The notes under the pieces are model-generated. The model saw only the letters and a list, made by a program, of their open reading frames with translations, made no database searches and was not told the origin of the DNA. From IMG/VR virus record IMGVR_UViG_3300017987_000194, positions 1 to 37,040 of that record: a DNA stretch of 37,040 nucleotides; one strand, 5' to 3'. Position numbers and translations under genes: made by a program. This document shows, in pieces, positions 7,906 through 14,720 of this stretch. Within the stretch, counting starts at the first letter, position 1; each line of letters starts with the position of its first letter. The stretch comes from a virus.

Positions 7906-8316
7906 ATGATGGAAGCGATCTTGGCTTTCCTGCAAACGGAAGCGGCGGCAAACCTAATCCTTGGGGCGATCGCTCTCGCGGTTGGATACTTTCTCAAGAG
8001 GTCCGCCGTCAAGAAATACAAGCTCGAACGGTGTATTCTCGCGCTCCAAACCGGCGTCCAAGAGACGTACGAAGAGTACGTAAAGTCTATCAAAGAGGCG
8101 TCGACGGATGGGAAGTTGACAGAGTCCGAAAAGATGCAAGCGCGGGACCGCGCATGGAACGCGGCAAAGGTGATTCTACAAGAGGAAGGGATCGACCTTG
8201 CCAAGTACTACGGGCCGCGCATTTCAAAGGCCGTTATCGAAGCGCTCATAAAGCGCTCAAAGACGGCGGGGAATATGGCGAAAGGAATTCTTGAACCCGA
8301 GGCGGACGGCGCGTAA
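7906..8316 (+). CDS. Membrane-anchored protein, putative holin (136 aa)
   Basis: One hydrophobic segment near the N-terminus (about residues 12-31, AANLILGAIALAVGYFL) is followed by a basic patch (KRSAVKKYK) and a long soluble helical region ending in KYYGPRISKAVIEALIKR. This layout, an N-terminal anchor plus a helical tail ending in a conserved-looking amphipathic helix, is seen in LLH-type phage holins and related membrane proteins. It opens a cluster of membrane and lipoprotein genes, consistent with lysis, but the assignment is weak. The stop overlaps the next start (TAATG). Confidence 0.45.
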   Translation: MMEAILAFLQTEAAANLILGAIALAVGYFLKRSAVKKYKLERCILALQTGVQETYEEYVKSIKEASTDGKLTESEKMQARDRAWNAAKVILQEEGIDLAKYYGPRISKAVIEALIKRSKTAGNMAKGILEPEADGA

Positions 8317-8489
8317 TGGCGATCGGGGAGATTGTCGGCGCGATTCTGGCCGCGTTACTCAAGGCGATTTTCGGAACGGATCAAATCCATGAGACGGAAG
8401 TTTGTAACCCCATACCGGAGATCGACCTTGACACGGGGATCGATCCTGTTGATCGCGATCGCGCTTTGCTTCGGGATTGCGGCTTGTGA
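8316..8489 (+). CDS. Small hydrophobic N-terminus protein (57 aa)
   Basis: A short frame coupled to the previous stop through TAATG. Residues 3-19 (IGEIVGAILAALLKAIF) form one hydrophobic or amphipathic helix, and the rest is acidic (PEIDLDTGIDPVDRDR). The downstream lipoprotein gene starts inside it in another frame, an arrangement reminiscent of embedded lysis genes. Function is unknown; a small pore-forming, antiholin or membrane-anchor role is possible. Confidence 0.5.
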   Translation: MAIGEIVGAILAALLKAIFGTDQIHETEVCNPIPEIDLDTGIDPVDRDRALLRDCGL

Positions 8490-8697
8490 TTTGACACTTG
8501 GGCCAAAGGTCAAAACAAAGTTGATCGTAATGCGTCCGGGCAAGCCGTTTCATATACTCGAAAACCGAAAGGTACGGGGGCGGTTGCTTAACGAGGGGGG
8601 GGACACGGTAGCGCAAGACGTCGGGGGTTGGGTTGCAATGCCGCTCGACCATTGGGAAGCAATCAAGAGGACACTACAACGGGCGGAGAATAACTAG
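8389..8697 (+). CDS. Phage lipoprotein, outer-membrane spanin-like candidate (102 aa)
   Basis: Starts at the ATG at 8389 with a basic n-region (MRRKFVTPYRRSTLTRG), a hydrophobic core (SILLIAIALCFGI) and a lipobox ending in AAC, so signal peptidase II would cleave before Cys near residue 33. The mature part of about 70 residues carries IVMRPGKPFHILENRKVRGR and a VGGWVAMP strand, resembling small phage lipoproteins found next to holins. It could be the outer-membrane half of a spanin, paired with the membrane/coiled-coil protein encoded just downstream. Its first third overlaps the 57-residue frame. Confidence 0.6.
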   Translation: MRRKFVTPYRRSTLTRGSILLIAIALCFGIAACDLTLGPKVKTKLIVMRPGKPFHILENRKVRGRLLNEGGDTVAQDVGGWVAMPLDHWEAIKRTLQRAENN

Positions 8698-8698
8698 C

Positions 8699-8950
8699 AT
8701 GGAAGTTCCCTTGGGGTTGTTGATCGGCGTCGTAACTGCGCTCGCGGGAACGTGCGGCGTTCTTTACAAAAACAACTTGACGCAACAAAAGCAAGTAGAG
8801 TCTCTACTTTCAGAAACAAAGGAGCTAATGGGCTCTCTTGCGGAATTGGTCCGCAGCGCAAACGGGCTCATGCTCGAAGTGAACCGCACAATGGAGGCTT
8901 GCCATATAGAGCGGGAAGCCGTCGAACATAGGGGGAACGTCAATGCTTAA
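8699..8950 (+). CDS. Membrane protein with coiled coil, inner spanin-like candidate (83 aa)
   Basis: An N-terminal membrane segment (about residues 4-22, PLGLLIGVVTALAGTCGVLY) is followed by an almost continuous helix with heptad character (TQQKQVESLLSETKELMGSL and onward). A single N-terminal anchor plus a periplasmic coiled coil is the layout of inner-membrane spanins, which link to an outer-membrane lipoprotein to fuse the two membranes at lysis. Its neighbour upstream is a lipoprotein, which strengthens the idea. It is shorter than lambda Rz (153 aa). The start of the next gene overlaps its end by 8 nt. Confidence 0.5.
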   Translation: MEVPLGLLIGVVTALAGTCGVLYKNNLTQQKQVESLLSETKELMGSLAELVRSANGLMLEVNRTMEACHIEREAVEHRGNVNA

Positions 8951-9374
8951 CTCCCGGGAGTTCGTCAAGGAAAGCCAAAAGACGCGGACGGTAATTCGGC
9001 AAGCGACTTGTCCCGAGGGGTTTTGCTTGGTAGTTGACGACGACGGGGGGACCTTTGAGGTAATAAAGAGACTATTGGATCGCGCAGGGATCGCGGCGGA
9101 GCAAGCGGAAAGCATTGACGCGGCGATCTCCGCCTTGCATGAAAAAGCGCGGCGGATAATCTGCGCGGTGATCGGGAATCACATTAACGGAACAGGGAGC
9201 GGAACGGACGTAATACGCGAGATCGAAAGAGACTGTCCGCAGATCCCTTATGTGGTTTATACGTCCGACGCGAGCGCGGCGGACAAACTCGCAAGACACT
9301 TTCCCCGGGCGAACGTCGTTCTCCAGGGGAACAATACGGCGGCGCTCTCCGAAGCGCTTGGTTTGTTATCGTAA
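8943..9374 (+). CDS. Degenerate CheY-like receiver-domain protein (143 aa)
   Basis: Residues 27-130 follow the response-regulator receiver plan: strand 1 with the acidic cluster (CLVVDDDGG, Asp32-34), helix 1 (TFEVIKRLLDRAGI), an AESIDAAISALHE helix, strand 3 (RIICAVIGN), helix 3 (GTDVIREIERDCP), strand 4 with the conserved Thr (YVVYTSDAS, Thr107), and a terminal strand VVLQ. The phosphoacceptor Asp expected after strand 3 is Gly78, and the conserved Lys near the end appears to be Gln. So it is probably a pseudo-receiver that binds a partner without being phosphorylated. It has no output domain. It sits in the late region between lysis-like and fibre genes, which is odd for a regulator. Confidence 0.6.
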   Translation: MLNSREFVKESQKTRTVIRQATCPEGFCLVVDDDGGTFEVIKRLLDRAGIAAEQAESIDAAISALHEKARRIICAVIGNHINGTGSGTDVIREIERDCPQIPYVVYTSDASAADKLARHFPRANVVLQGNNTAALSEALGLLS

Positions 9375-9389
9375 CGAAAGGGAAACACA

Positions 9390-9746
9390 ATGGGAACTCC
9401 CGCGCCAATTTCGAATCTCACGGTTGAGAAGACAAGCAACGTCGAGTTCTTGAAAGACTCCGCGAGCTATTCGGTTAGCGTTTCGACGTCGTCAAGCGAT
9501 CTCGAAACCTTGATCGGGGAAGCGTTGCCGGACAACGTCTTGGGAGTAACGGTTGTCGTCGGGACAGAGACGATCCATTACAATCCGGCGGGGACCGCGA
9601 GCGCTTCGAACTCCCACTTGCCCGCAGTCTTTACCATTTGGGGGACCAAGGCCGTTCTGGACCTTGCCGAGTTCTACGCGGCGTCCGGCGTCGAAATGGG
9701 CGTAATCGTCCACGTCCCCGCCTATACTCACGACGCCATAGGATAG
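9390..9746 (+). CDS. Hypothetical virion-region protein (118 aa)
   Basis: Unrecognised. The N-terminus is Ser/Thr-rich and beta-prone (YSVSVSTSSSDLETLIG), followed by alternating strands (VLGVTVVVGTETIHYNPAG, AVFTIWGTKAVLDLAEFYA). It resembles small beta-sandwich proteins of virions, and a good AAAGGGAAA site precedes the start. It is just upstream of the large beta-repeat protein and could be a partner or decoration protein for it. No signal peptide, membrane segment or Cys pair is seen. Confidence 0.6.
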   Translation: MGTPAPISNLTVEKTSNVEFLKDSASYSVSVSTSSSDLETLIGEALPDNVLGVTVVVGTETIHYNPAGTASASNSHLPAVFTIWGTKAVLDLAEFYAASGVEMGVIVHVPAYTHDAIG

Positions 9747-9771
9747 GCGCGGAAAGAGAGAGGGCGACACT

Positions 9772-12123
9772 ATGGCCGATCGCTATTGGGTTAACGACGA
9801 CTCGGACGGCGACTTTTCCAATGCGAACAATTGGTCCGCAACGGATGGGGGCGCGGGCGGTGCGGGCGTTCCCGGGTCCGGGGACACTGCGCGGTTTGAG
9901 TCGACTGTAAACGACGACTGCACGTTGTCCGCAGACGTTACGACGGGACCAAGCTTGCGCATTTTCGGCGGATACTCAGGGACGATCGATCTTAACGACT
10001 ACGCCTTGACGGTACAGAACGTCACGGTAAGCGCTAACTCTTGCACATGGAAAACGGGGACGGGGACGTTTACCATAAACGGGACAATGACGGTCGCATG
10101 GAACGTCGGGACAATGACGAAAGAGGGCGGAAAGCTTGTAATCGCCGGTACAAGTAAATCCGTCGACTTTCTCGACACATACGGAAACATAGAGGTAACT
10201 GGAACGACGATCTATTGTGGGCGAATGGTAGCGGACGATCTCACGATCAAGACAGGCGCGAGCATAGAGATCACGTCGTCAAGCAGCCGATGTAAGGATC
10301 TTTACGTTGAATCGTCCGCGACAATGACGATCACAACAAATACGATGGAGGTCGGCTCCGGAAGGAACTTAAAACAGCAAGACGGGACGATCAATGGGAC
10401 GGGGACTCTCCGCTTTTACAATTGGGGCGGGACGCTTCCTTGGGTGTCGGGGATAACGCAATTCGATGTTGCTATTCAACTTTACTCGTTCAATCAAACC
10501 AAGGATCTTACGCTTGAGTCCGGGACGATTACGTTTGACAAGGGGCTCAAGTTCTTGATCGGGCCGTCCGGCTCGATCACGGTTAACAACGACACAAACG
10601 ATCCGGTTGTATACATTGGCGGAGATTTCGCCCACGATCCCGTTTCGACGGGCGGGACTCTTACTTGGAACAAGGGCGTCGGAAACGTCATATTCAGCGG
10701 CAACGCCGGAACCTTTGCGGTCAATCTGGACGGGCAAGATTTCGAGGATACCCAATTTAACCAAGCGGGCGCAACTTGGCAACTCGCCAACGACGCGGAG
10801 TTTGTGCGGCTTCGCATACTGGCGGGAACCGTCAAGATGGGATCCGGCTCCATTGAAACGGGGGATTTGGATTGTTCCGGCGGGGCGCTCGAAATGGAAA
10901 GCGTTTCGCTCACCGTCAACGGCGGATACCAAGTGGGTTCGCTTTCGTCTCTTGACGCGGGGACAAGTTCCGTCGACCTTGCCGGGACGTCCGAAGCGAT
11001 CTATACGACGGCGGCGACGTGGGACTTTTACGATCTCACCGTCTCGGGGAGTTACGATACGTCCGGCGTCGGGCGGAATCTCAATTGCAAGAACTCGATC
11101 ACCGTAACCGGAACGCTCGATCTCGACAACGTCAATAGCACGTTGATCGCAACGTCAACGCTTGCGTCTTTCACCTTGACCGGCGGGACTGTAACCGGAC
11201 TCGGGACGATTAGTTGGGGGACGGCGAGCGGGACGTTCCCAACGGACGGGACGATCAGTTGTTCGCAAGTTACATGGACTCGCGGGACGACGCTTCCGGC
11301 GAGGACGTTTGACGCGGATTTGATGTTACGCGTCAATCAGATCTCAACCGTTACGTTTGGGGCCGGGACTCTCACGGTAAACGGCGATCTCGCAAATACG
11401 GACAATACTTCGAACCTTGCGGTCACGTATGATTTTGACACAAACGATCCGACTGTCAACGTCTCCGGCGATCTGCTATTCAATACGGCGATCGGAACGC
11501 AAACGGTCGAAGCCGGGGCCGCCGTGTTTAATGTCGAGGGCTCCGTGGACGTGTCGACCGTCTCCACCTACACGGGCGGATCGGAGACGTGGAACCTTGC
11601 GGGCGCGGCGTCCGGGACGCAAACCATCGAGAGCAACGGAAAGAGCCTTGGGGCGTTTGTCGTCAACGATAGCGGAGCAATAAAACAACTCGTCGACGAT
11701 TTGAATTGCGCGAGCTTTCAGCTTGACGACGGGGACTTGGACCTTAACTCCAAGACGCTTACGACGAGCGGGAACTTTGCCGTCAATAGCGCGGCGGACG
11801 TCTCCGATTGGGGAGGCGGGACAATCGACGTCGGCGGGAATTTCGGAGCGAACGGCACGGGGATTGGATCGGAACTTGTTATTGCGGCGGCGACGACGTG
11901 GACTCTTAACGTCACGGGCGGAGCAACGGCGCAATATGTCGACGTTCAAAACTCGGACGCTTCCGGGGGAACGGAAGTAATCGCGGCGGACTCGCTCGAC
12001 TCCGGCGGGAACGTAAATTGGGATTTCGGGACGGAACGGACCGTAACGATTGCGGAAGTTGGGGCGCGGAACGTCCATGCTCCGCGCTTGCGCTTGCAGC
12101 GCAACGGGCGTTTGTACGGCTAA
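9772..12123 (+). CDS. Large beta-repeat fibre/adhesin-like protein (783 aa)
   Basis: Almost the whole protein is made of short Thr/Ser/Gly/Asn/Asp-rich strands separated by turns (for example GTFTINGTMTVAWN, GTLDLDNVNSTLIATST, DLDLNSKTLTTSGNF), as expected of a right-handed beta-helix or beta-solenoid. The N-terminus has an aromatic motif (RYWVNDDSDGDFSNANNWSA, then GGAGGAGVPGSGDTA) seen at the front of many beta-helical surface and phage proteins. There is no signal peptide, so it is not a secreted bacterial adhesin; a tail fibre, head fibre or receptor-binding role fits a phage. The last residues (HAPRLRLQRNGRLYG) are basic. No catalytic motif is evident. Confidence 0.65.
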   Translation: MADRYWVNDDSDGDFSNANNWSATDGGAGGAGVPGSGDTARFESTVNDDCTLSADVTTGPSLRIFGGYSGTIDLNDYALTVQNVTVSANSCTWKTGTGTFTINGTMTVAWNVGTMTKEGGKLVIAGTSKSVDFLDTYGNIEVTGTTIYCGRMVADDLTIKTGASIEITSSSSRCKDLYVESSATMTITTNTMEVGSGRNLKQQDGTINGTGTLRFYNWGGTLPWVSGITQFDVAIQLYSFNQTKDLTLESGTITFDKGLKFLIGPSGSITVNNDTNDPVVYIGGDFAHDPVSTGGTLTWNKGVGNVIFSGNAGTFAVNLDGQDFEDTQFNQAGATWQLANDAEFVRLRILAGTVKMGSGSIETGDLDCSGGALEMESVSLTVNGGYQVGSLSSLDAGTSSVDLAGTSEAIYTTAATWDFYDLTVSGSYDTSGVGRNLNCKNSITVTGTLDLDNVNSTLIATSTLASFTLTGGTVTGLGTISWGTASGTFPTDGTISCSQVTWTRGTTLPARTFDADLMLRVNQISTVTFGAGTLTVNGDLANTDNTSNLAVTYDFDTNDPTVNVSGDLLFNTAIGTQTVEAGAAVFNVEGSVDVSTVSTYTGGSETWNLAGAASGTQTIESNGKSLGAFVVNDSGAIKQLVDDLNCASFQLDDGDLDLNSKTLTTSGNFAVNSAADVSDWGGGTIDVGGNFGANGTGIGSELVIAAATTWTLNVTGGATAQYVDVQNSDASGGTEVIAADSLDSGGNVNWDFGTERTVTIAEVGARNVHAPRLRLQRNGRLYG

Positions 12124-12129
12124 CCCGCT

Positions 12130-12216
12130 TTGAGTTGGCTTATTGTCCTTGCGATTTGTGGGATCCTTGTAATGCTCTTGGCGCTTTGCGACGGCGGAAG
12201 GGATCGGAATGAGTAG
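12130..12216 (+). CDS. Possible 28-residue membrane peptide
   Basis: A TTG-initiated frame encodes SWLIVLAICGILVMLLALC, a single hydrophobic helix, followed by a short charged tail, and its stop overlaps the start of the next gene by 8 nt. It fills the 85-nt gap behind the fibre gene. The ribosome-binding site is poor and the start codon is rare, so this may be an expressed microprotein or chance. Confidence 0.3.
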   Translation: MSWLIVLAICGILVMLLALCDGGRDRNE

Positions 12217-12586
12217 CGGCGGATACAATCGAAGCACGTTTGGCGCGGACTTCCAAAACGTCGATCTCAAGTTCATACAAAAAGACGTCCGCTTGGATGC
12301 TACATACAAGCGCGGATTATCTACCGTCGATCTTGAGGTCGTCCGGGGCGCGGCGGTCACGAATTACGACGACCGCGCCGGAGTCGACATTGCGATCGGA
12401 GACGGAAGCTTTTGGATCAAGGCGGATCTGTTGGACTTCGGCTCCGGTCCCTTTGCGCCGGAAATGCACGATCAGATCCACACGGCAAACGGCGACGTAT
12501 ACGAAGTACTCGATCCGGGGCGGCTCGACGCCGAGAACATCCTTTGGAGCGTCCCCGTTGTCCGAGTGGATTACGTGCAACCATAG
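12209..12586 (+). CDS. Putative head-tail connector (head closure) protein (125 aa)
   Basis: The sequence is beta-rich with no helices of note: FIQKDVRLDATYKRGLSTVD, then SFWIKADLLDFGSGPFAP, then HTANGDVYEVLDP and a terminal strand VVRVDYVQP. A Tyr/Phe-rich strand stating a coordinate or connection parameter and ending in VxVDYVQP is typical of small head completion or stopper proteins encoded ahead of the tail terminator. The position, directly before a tail-completion and an HK97 gp10-like gene, supports the role. Family-level identity is not certain. Confidence 0.5.
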   Translation: MSSGGYNRSTFGADFQNVDLKFIQKDVRLDATYKRGLSTVDLEVVRGAAVTNYDDRAGVDIAIGDGSFWIKADLLDFGSGPFAPEMHDQIHTANGDVYEVLDPGRLDAENILWSVPVVRVDYVQP

Positions 12587-12595
12587 GGAGGAATC

Positions 12596-13069
12596 ATGGC
12601 CGCAAGCATTGTCGAGCTATGCCAGGGGATCGCGGACGCGATAAACGGAGCCGGGAGCGGGACGTTCTCGGAGCCGTTTACGGCGGTCTTTGAATACGCG
12701 CCACAATACACGATCCCGGATACGGAAACTCTACGCGTCGTCGTAACCGACGCGGGCGGAACGATCGAGCGTCCGGCGCGGCGGCTTTTACAGTACGCGG
12801 ACACGGCGCGAGTCGTCGTTATGTGGAGAGTCGCGGACGCAAGCGGGACCGGGATCGACGCGGATTTGATGGAGCGCGGGTTGGTTTTGCTCGAAGAGAT
12901 TACGGAGTTTCTTTTCGGATTGCAGATCGGCAACTTTAAGCAATCCGGATCCCTTGTCCGGGGCGACGGGGAAAAAGACAAGTCCCATTACTACCCGGGG
13001 AACCTCGATCAAGGGCTTATCTTTGCGGCGGATCTCCGCATTGGCTATCAAAAGCAAGTACAGGTTTAG
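12596..13069 (+). CDS. Putative tail terminator/minor tail protein (157 aa)
   Basis: Residues 1-18 form a helix (SIVELCQGIADAING), followed by strands (FTAVFEYAPQYTIPDTETL, LRVVVTDAG), a further strand (DTARVVVMWRVAD) and a helix (MERGLVLLEEITEFLFGLQI). A helix followed by a parameter-like beta sheet and another helix in a protein of about 150 residues, at this point of the gene order, matches tail terminator proteins of lambda gpU type. These cap the tail tube at the head-proximal end. Assignment rests on context and secondary structure. Confidence 0.5.
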   Translation: MAASIVELCQGIADAINGAGSGTFSEPFTAVFEYAPQYTIPDTETLRVVVTDAGGTIERPARRLLQYADTARVVVMWRVADASGTGIDADLMERGLVLLEEITEFLFGLQIGNFKQSGSLVRGDGEKDKSHYYPGNLDQGLIFAADLRIGYQKQVQV

Positions 13070-13072
13070 ACA

Positions 13073-13507
13073 ATGTTTCGACTCAACTTCCAGGAATCGA
13101 TCGACGTCAAACCGCTTTTGCGCGAAGTCGCAAGGGCGAACCGGAAAGCGTTGAGCGAATCTGGAAAAGAGGTAAAGCGGGAAGCGAAAGCGCTTGTCAA
13201 AAGAAGGAAAGGAACGCGAGGAAGAAACAAGGCGGGAAGGTTTACGCGAGCCCGTGGCGGCGGAAGCAAGCCCGGGGAACCCCCGTCGAGAGTGTCCGGC
13301 GATCTCCACAGGTCGATCAAGTATGAGACGGGACGAACGATCGTCTTGGTAGGGGCAACAAGACCGCTTGGTTCGCACGGGTCGATCTTGACTTGGGGCC
13401 GGAAGGTCACAAGCAAAACCGGCGAGTTGCGCGAGCGTCCGTTCATGGCTCCCGCCTTGGAGCGGGTCCGGGGGCGATTGCCGGAGAAGTGGCGAAACAG
13501 ACTGTAA
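13073..13507 (+). CDS. HK97 gp10-like neck/tail component (144 aa)
   Basis: A very basic protein with a long N-terminal helix (LLREVARANRKALSESGKEV), a Lys/Arg-Gly loop (KRRKGTRGRNKAG), then PGEPPSRVSGDLHRSIKYE, and RERPFMAPALERVRG near the C-terminus. The combination of G-x-PP-S-G-L--SI and RPFM-PALE is the signature of HK97 gp10-family (minor tail/neck) proteins. These sit at the head-tail interface. It has the family's usual length. The start lies 3 nt after the previous stop. Confidence 0.75.
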   Translation: MFRLNFQESIDVKPLLREVARANRKALSESGKEVKREAKALVKRRKGTRGRNKAGRFTRARGGGSKPGEPPSRVSGDLHRSIKYETGRTIVLVGATRPLGSHGSILTWGRKVTSKTGELRERPFMAPALERVRGRLPEKWRNRL

Positions 13508-13525
13508 CAACGAAAGGGAAACGAA

Positions 13526-14020
13526 ATGGCTGTAGATGTTGAAATTGGATACGAAAGTTCCTTGTATATCAATACGGGAACCTATGGGACGCCCACTTGG
13601 ACCGAGATTACGCTTGCGCGTGATGTAACGGCAAACCAAGCGGTCGACCGGATCGACGTGACAAGCCGGATCACGGCGCGGAACGGTTTTCGCGCCAACG
13701 GTTACGGGTTGCGCGAGCTTGGATGGTCTTTCGATATGCTCGTTCCGGCGGGCGGAGAAGTCGACACGGCTTACAGCGCATTGATCGACGCGCAGAACGA
13801 CCGGACGCCCGTTGACATTCTCCATGTCGAGGGCGGCTTGGTATCGGTTGACGGTCTGACCGCAACCCGCGCCGTTTGTGGCGTGTTTGGCGGCGAGAAA
13901 GGCGAGCCCTTGGCGGACGCTTCGACGCGTTCCTTTGAGCTTTCCTTTGCGCTCAACAGTGATCAAGACGTCCCGCAATTTGGGACGACGAGCGGCGGGG
14001 CATTTGTCCCAAGTAGCTAG
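13526..14020 (+). CDS. Major tail tube protein (164 aa)
   Basis: The order of strands (VEIGYESSLYINTG, TEITLARDVTANQAVDRIDV, GWSFDMLVPAGGEVD, PVDILHVEGG, RSFELSFALNSD) and the TSR-------GLRELGWSFD motif fit the beta-sandwich tail tube protein of siphophages. It is followed by the tail chaperone pair and the tape measure gene, the canonical order. A strong ribosome-binding site (GAAAGGGAAACG) suits an abundant protein. No additional Ig-like domain is present at the C-terminus. Confidence 0.8.
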   Translation: MAVDVEIGYESSLYINTGTYGTPTWTEITLARDVTANQAVDRIDVTSRITARNGFRANGYGLRELGWSFDMLVPAGGEVDTAYSALIDAQNDRTPVDILHVEGGLVSVDGLTATRAVCGVFGGEKGEPLADASTRSFELSFALNSDQDVPQFGTTSGGAFVPSS

Positions 14021-14089
14021 GCCGCAGGTCCCACGTTCCCCGTTCCCTGCTTCGGCCTACGTGGGGTCGTCGCAGGGGCGGGGGTTTTT
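14019..14089 (+). promoter_or_regulatory. Structured RNA with terminator and competing helices (attenuator candidate)
   Basis: Between the tail tube and tail chaperone genes several exclusive pairings are possible. Terminator form: CCCTGC at 14045-14050 pairs with GCAGGG at 14072-14077, extended by CCCCG 14038-14042 with CGGGG 14079-14083 and followed by TTTTT at 14085-14089. Competing form: AGGCCG 14019-14024 with CGGCCT 14053-14058, and CCCACGT 14030-14036 with ACGTGGG 14059-14065, which cross each other as in a pseudoknot. Such an arrangement could adjust the ratio of tail tube mRNA to downstream tail mRNA. The pairings are seen; the regulatory role is inferred. Confidence 0.5.
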
Positions 14090-14109
14090 GATATTGCGAA
14101 GGAAACAAC

Positions 14110-14544
14110 ATGGACAGGTTACAGACTACGTTTCTTAACGAGAACGGGCGCGAATACGACGTAAAGGTAAGCGTCCCGATCGCCCATGAGTTTTGCCGCG
14201 TCAATGGGATCAAACTCGAAGGGTTGAACCCGCTCTTGCTCGACATTGCGCAATTGATCGATCTCGCTTATATGGCAACGCGATCCTCCAAGATGCAAGC
14301 GCTTGGGGAGACGAAAGATCAGTTCTTGGAAGGATTGGAAGGGGAGTCCTTTTCGCGTTGCCAGGACTGCGCGGTAAATGCGCTTGTAAATTTTTCCCTG
14401 CGAGTATTGCCGAAGGATCAAGCGGCGATACTCAGAGCCGAAGTCGAAAAGGTCCTAGCCGTAACCGGGGGCGGTCAAGACTCAAGCGAAAGCCCGGAAG
14501 ATCTTGGGAGTGGCGGGACGTCTTCCGACTCTGCGGAAGCGTAG
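14110..14544 (+). CDS. Tail assembly chaperone, short form (gpG analogue, 144 aa)
   Basis: A helical protein placed between the tail tube and the tape measure genes. Its core (PIAHEFCRVNGIKLEGLNPL and LLDIAQLIDLAYMATRSSKM) fits the chaperone family that coats the tape measure protein before tube polymerisation. The C-terminus is acidic and Ser/Gly-rich (QDSSESPEDLGSGGTSSD), as in many short forms. The reading frame overlaps a second frame shifted by -1 that encodes a T-like domain. Confidence 0.75.
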   Translation: MDRLQTTFLNENGREYDVKVSVPIAHEFCRVNGIKLEGLNPLLLDIAQLIDLAYMATRSSKMQALGETKDQFLEGLEGESFSRCQDCAVNALVNFSLRVLPKDQAAILRAEVEKVLAVTGGGQDSSESPEDLGSGGTSSDSAEA

Positions 14545-14717
14545 GACAGGATCCGTTTACAACGGGTTGTTCTCTGCGGGAGTTGGATTGGCTATACGAA
14601 GGGACGCAGATCGCACGGTACGAAGCGGACGCGTTGTTCGTAACGATGATCGCAAACATTTTCGGGAAAGAGCCGCGAGAGCTAACGGAATTCAACCCGC
14701 ATCCGGAAGAGGGATAA
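14110..14717 (+). CDS. Tail assembly chaperone, long frameshifted form (gpGT analogue)
   Basis: A second open frame, shifted by -1, carries a recognisable T-type domain from about 14503: SWEWRDVFRLCGSVG, then CSLRELDWLYEGTQIARYEA and ALFVTMIANIFGKEPRE, ending at 14717. It has no ribosome-binding site of its own, and the reading begins in the middle of the first frame, so the fusion must come from a -1 programmed frameshift before about 14500. The joined product would be about 202 residues. No perfect X-XXY-YYZ heptamer is visible; GGG-GGC (14467-14472), CCCG (14494-14497 region) and AAAAG (14446-14450) are the best slip candidates. G/GT fusions are established in long-tailed phages. Confidence 0.75.
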
Positions 14718-14720
14718 GCA

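Noticed and set aside
12788-13978. Minus-strand frame of about 396 codons across tail completion genes
   Set aside because: Lies antisense to three well-supported tail genes and shows no domain.
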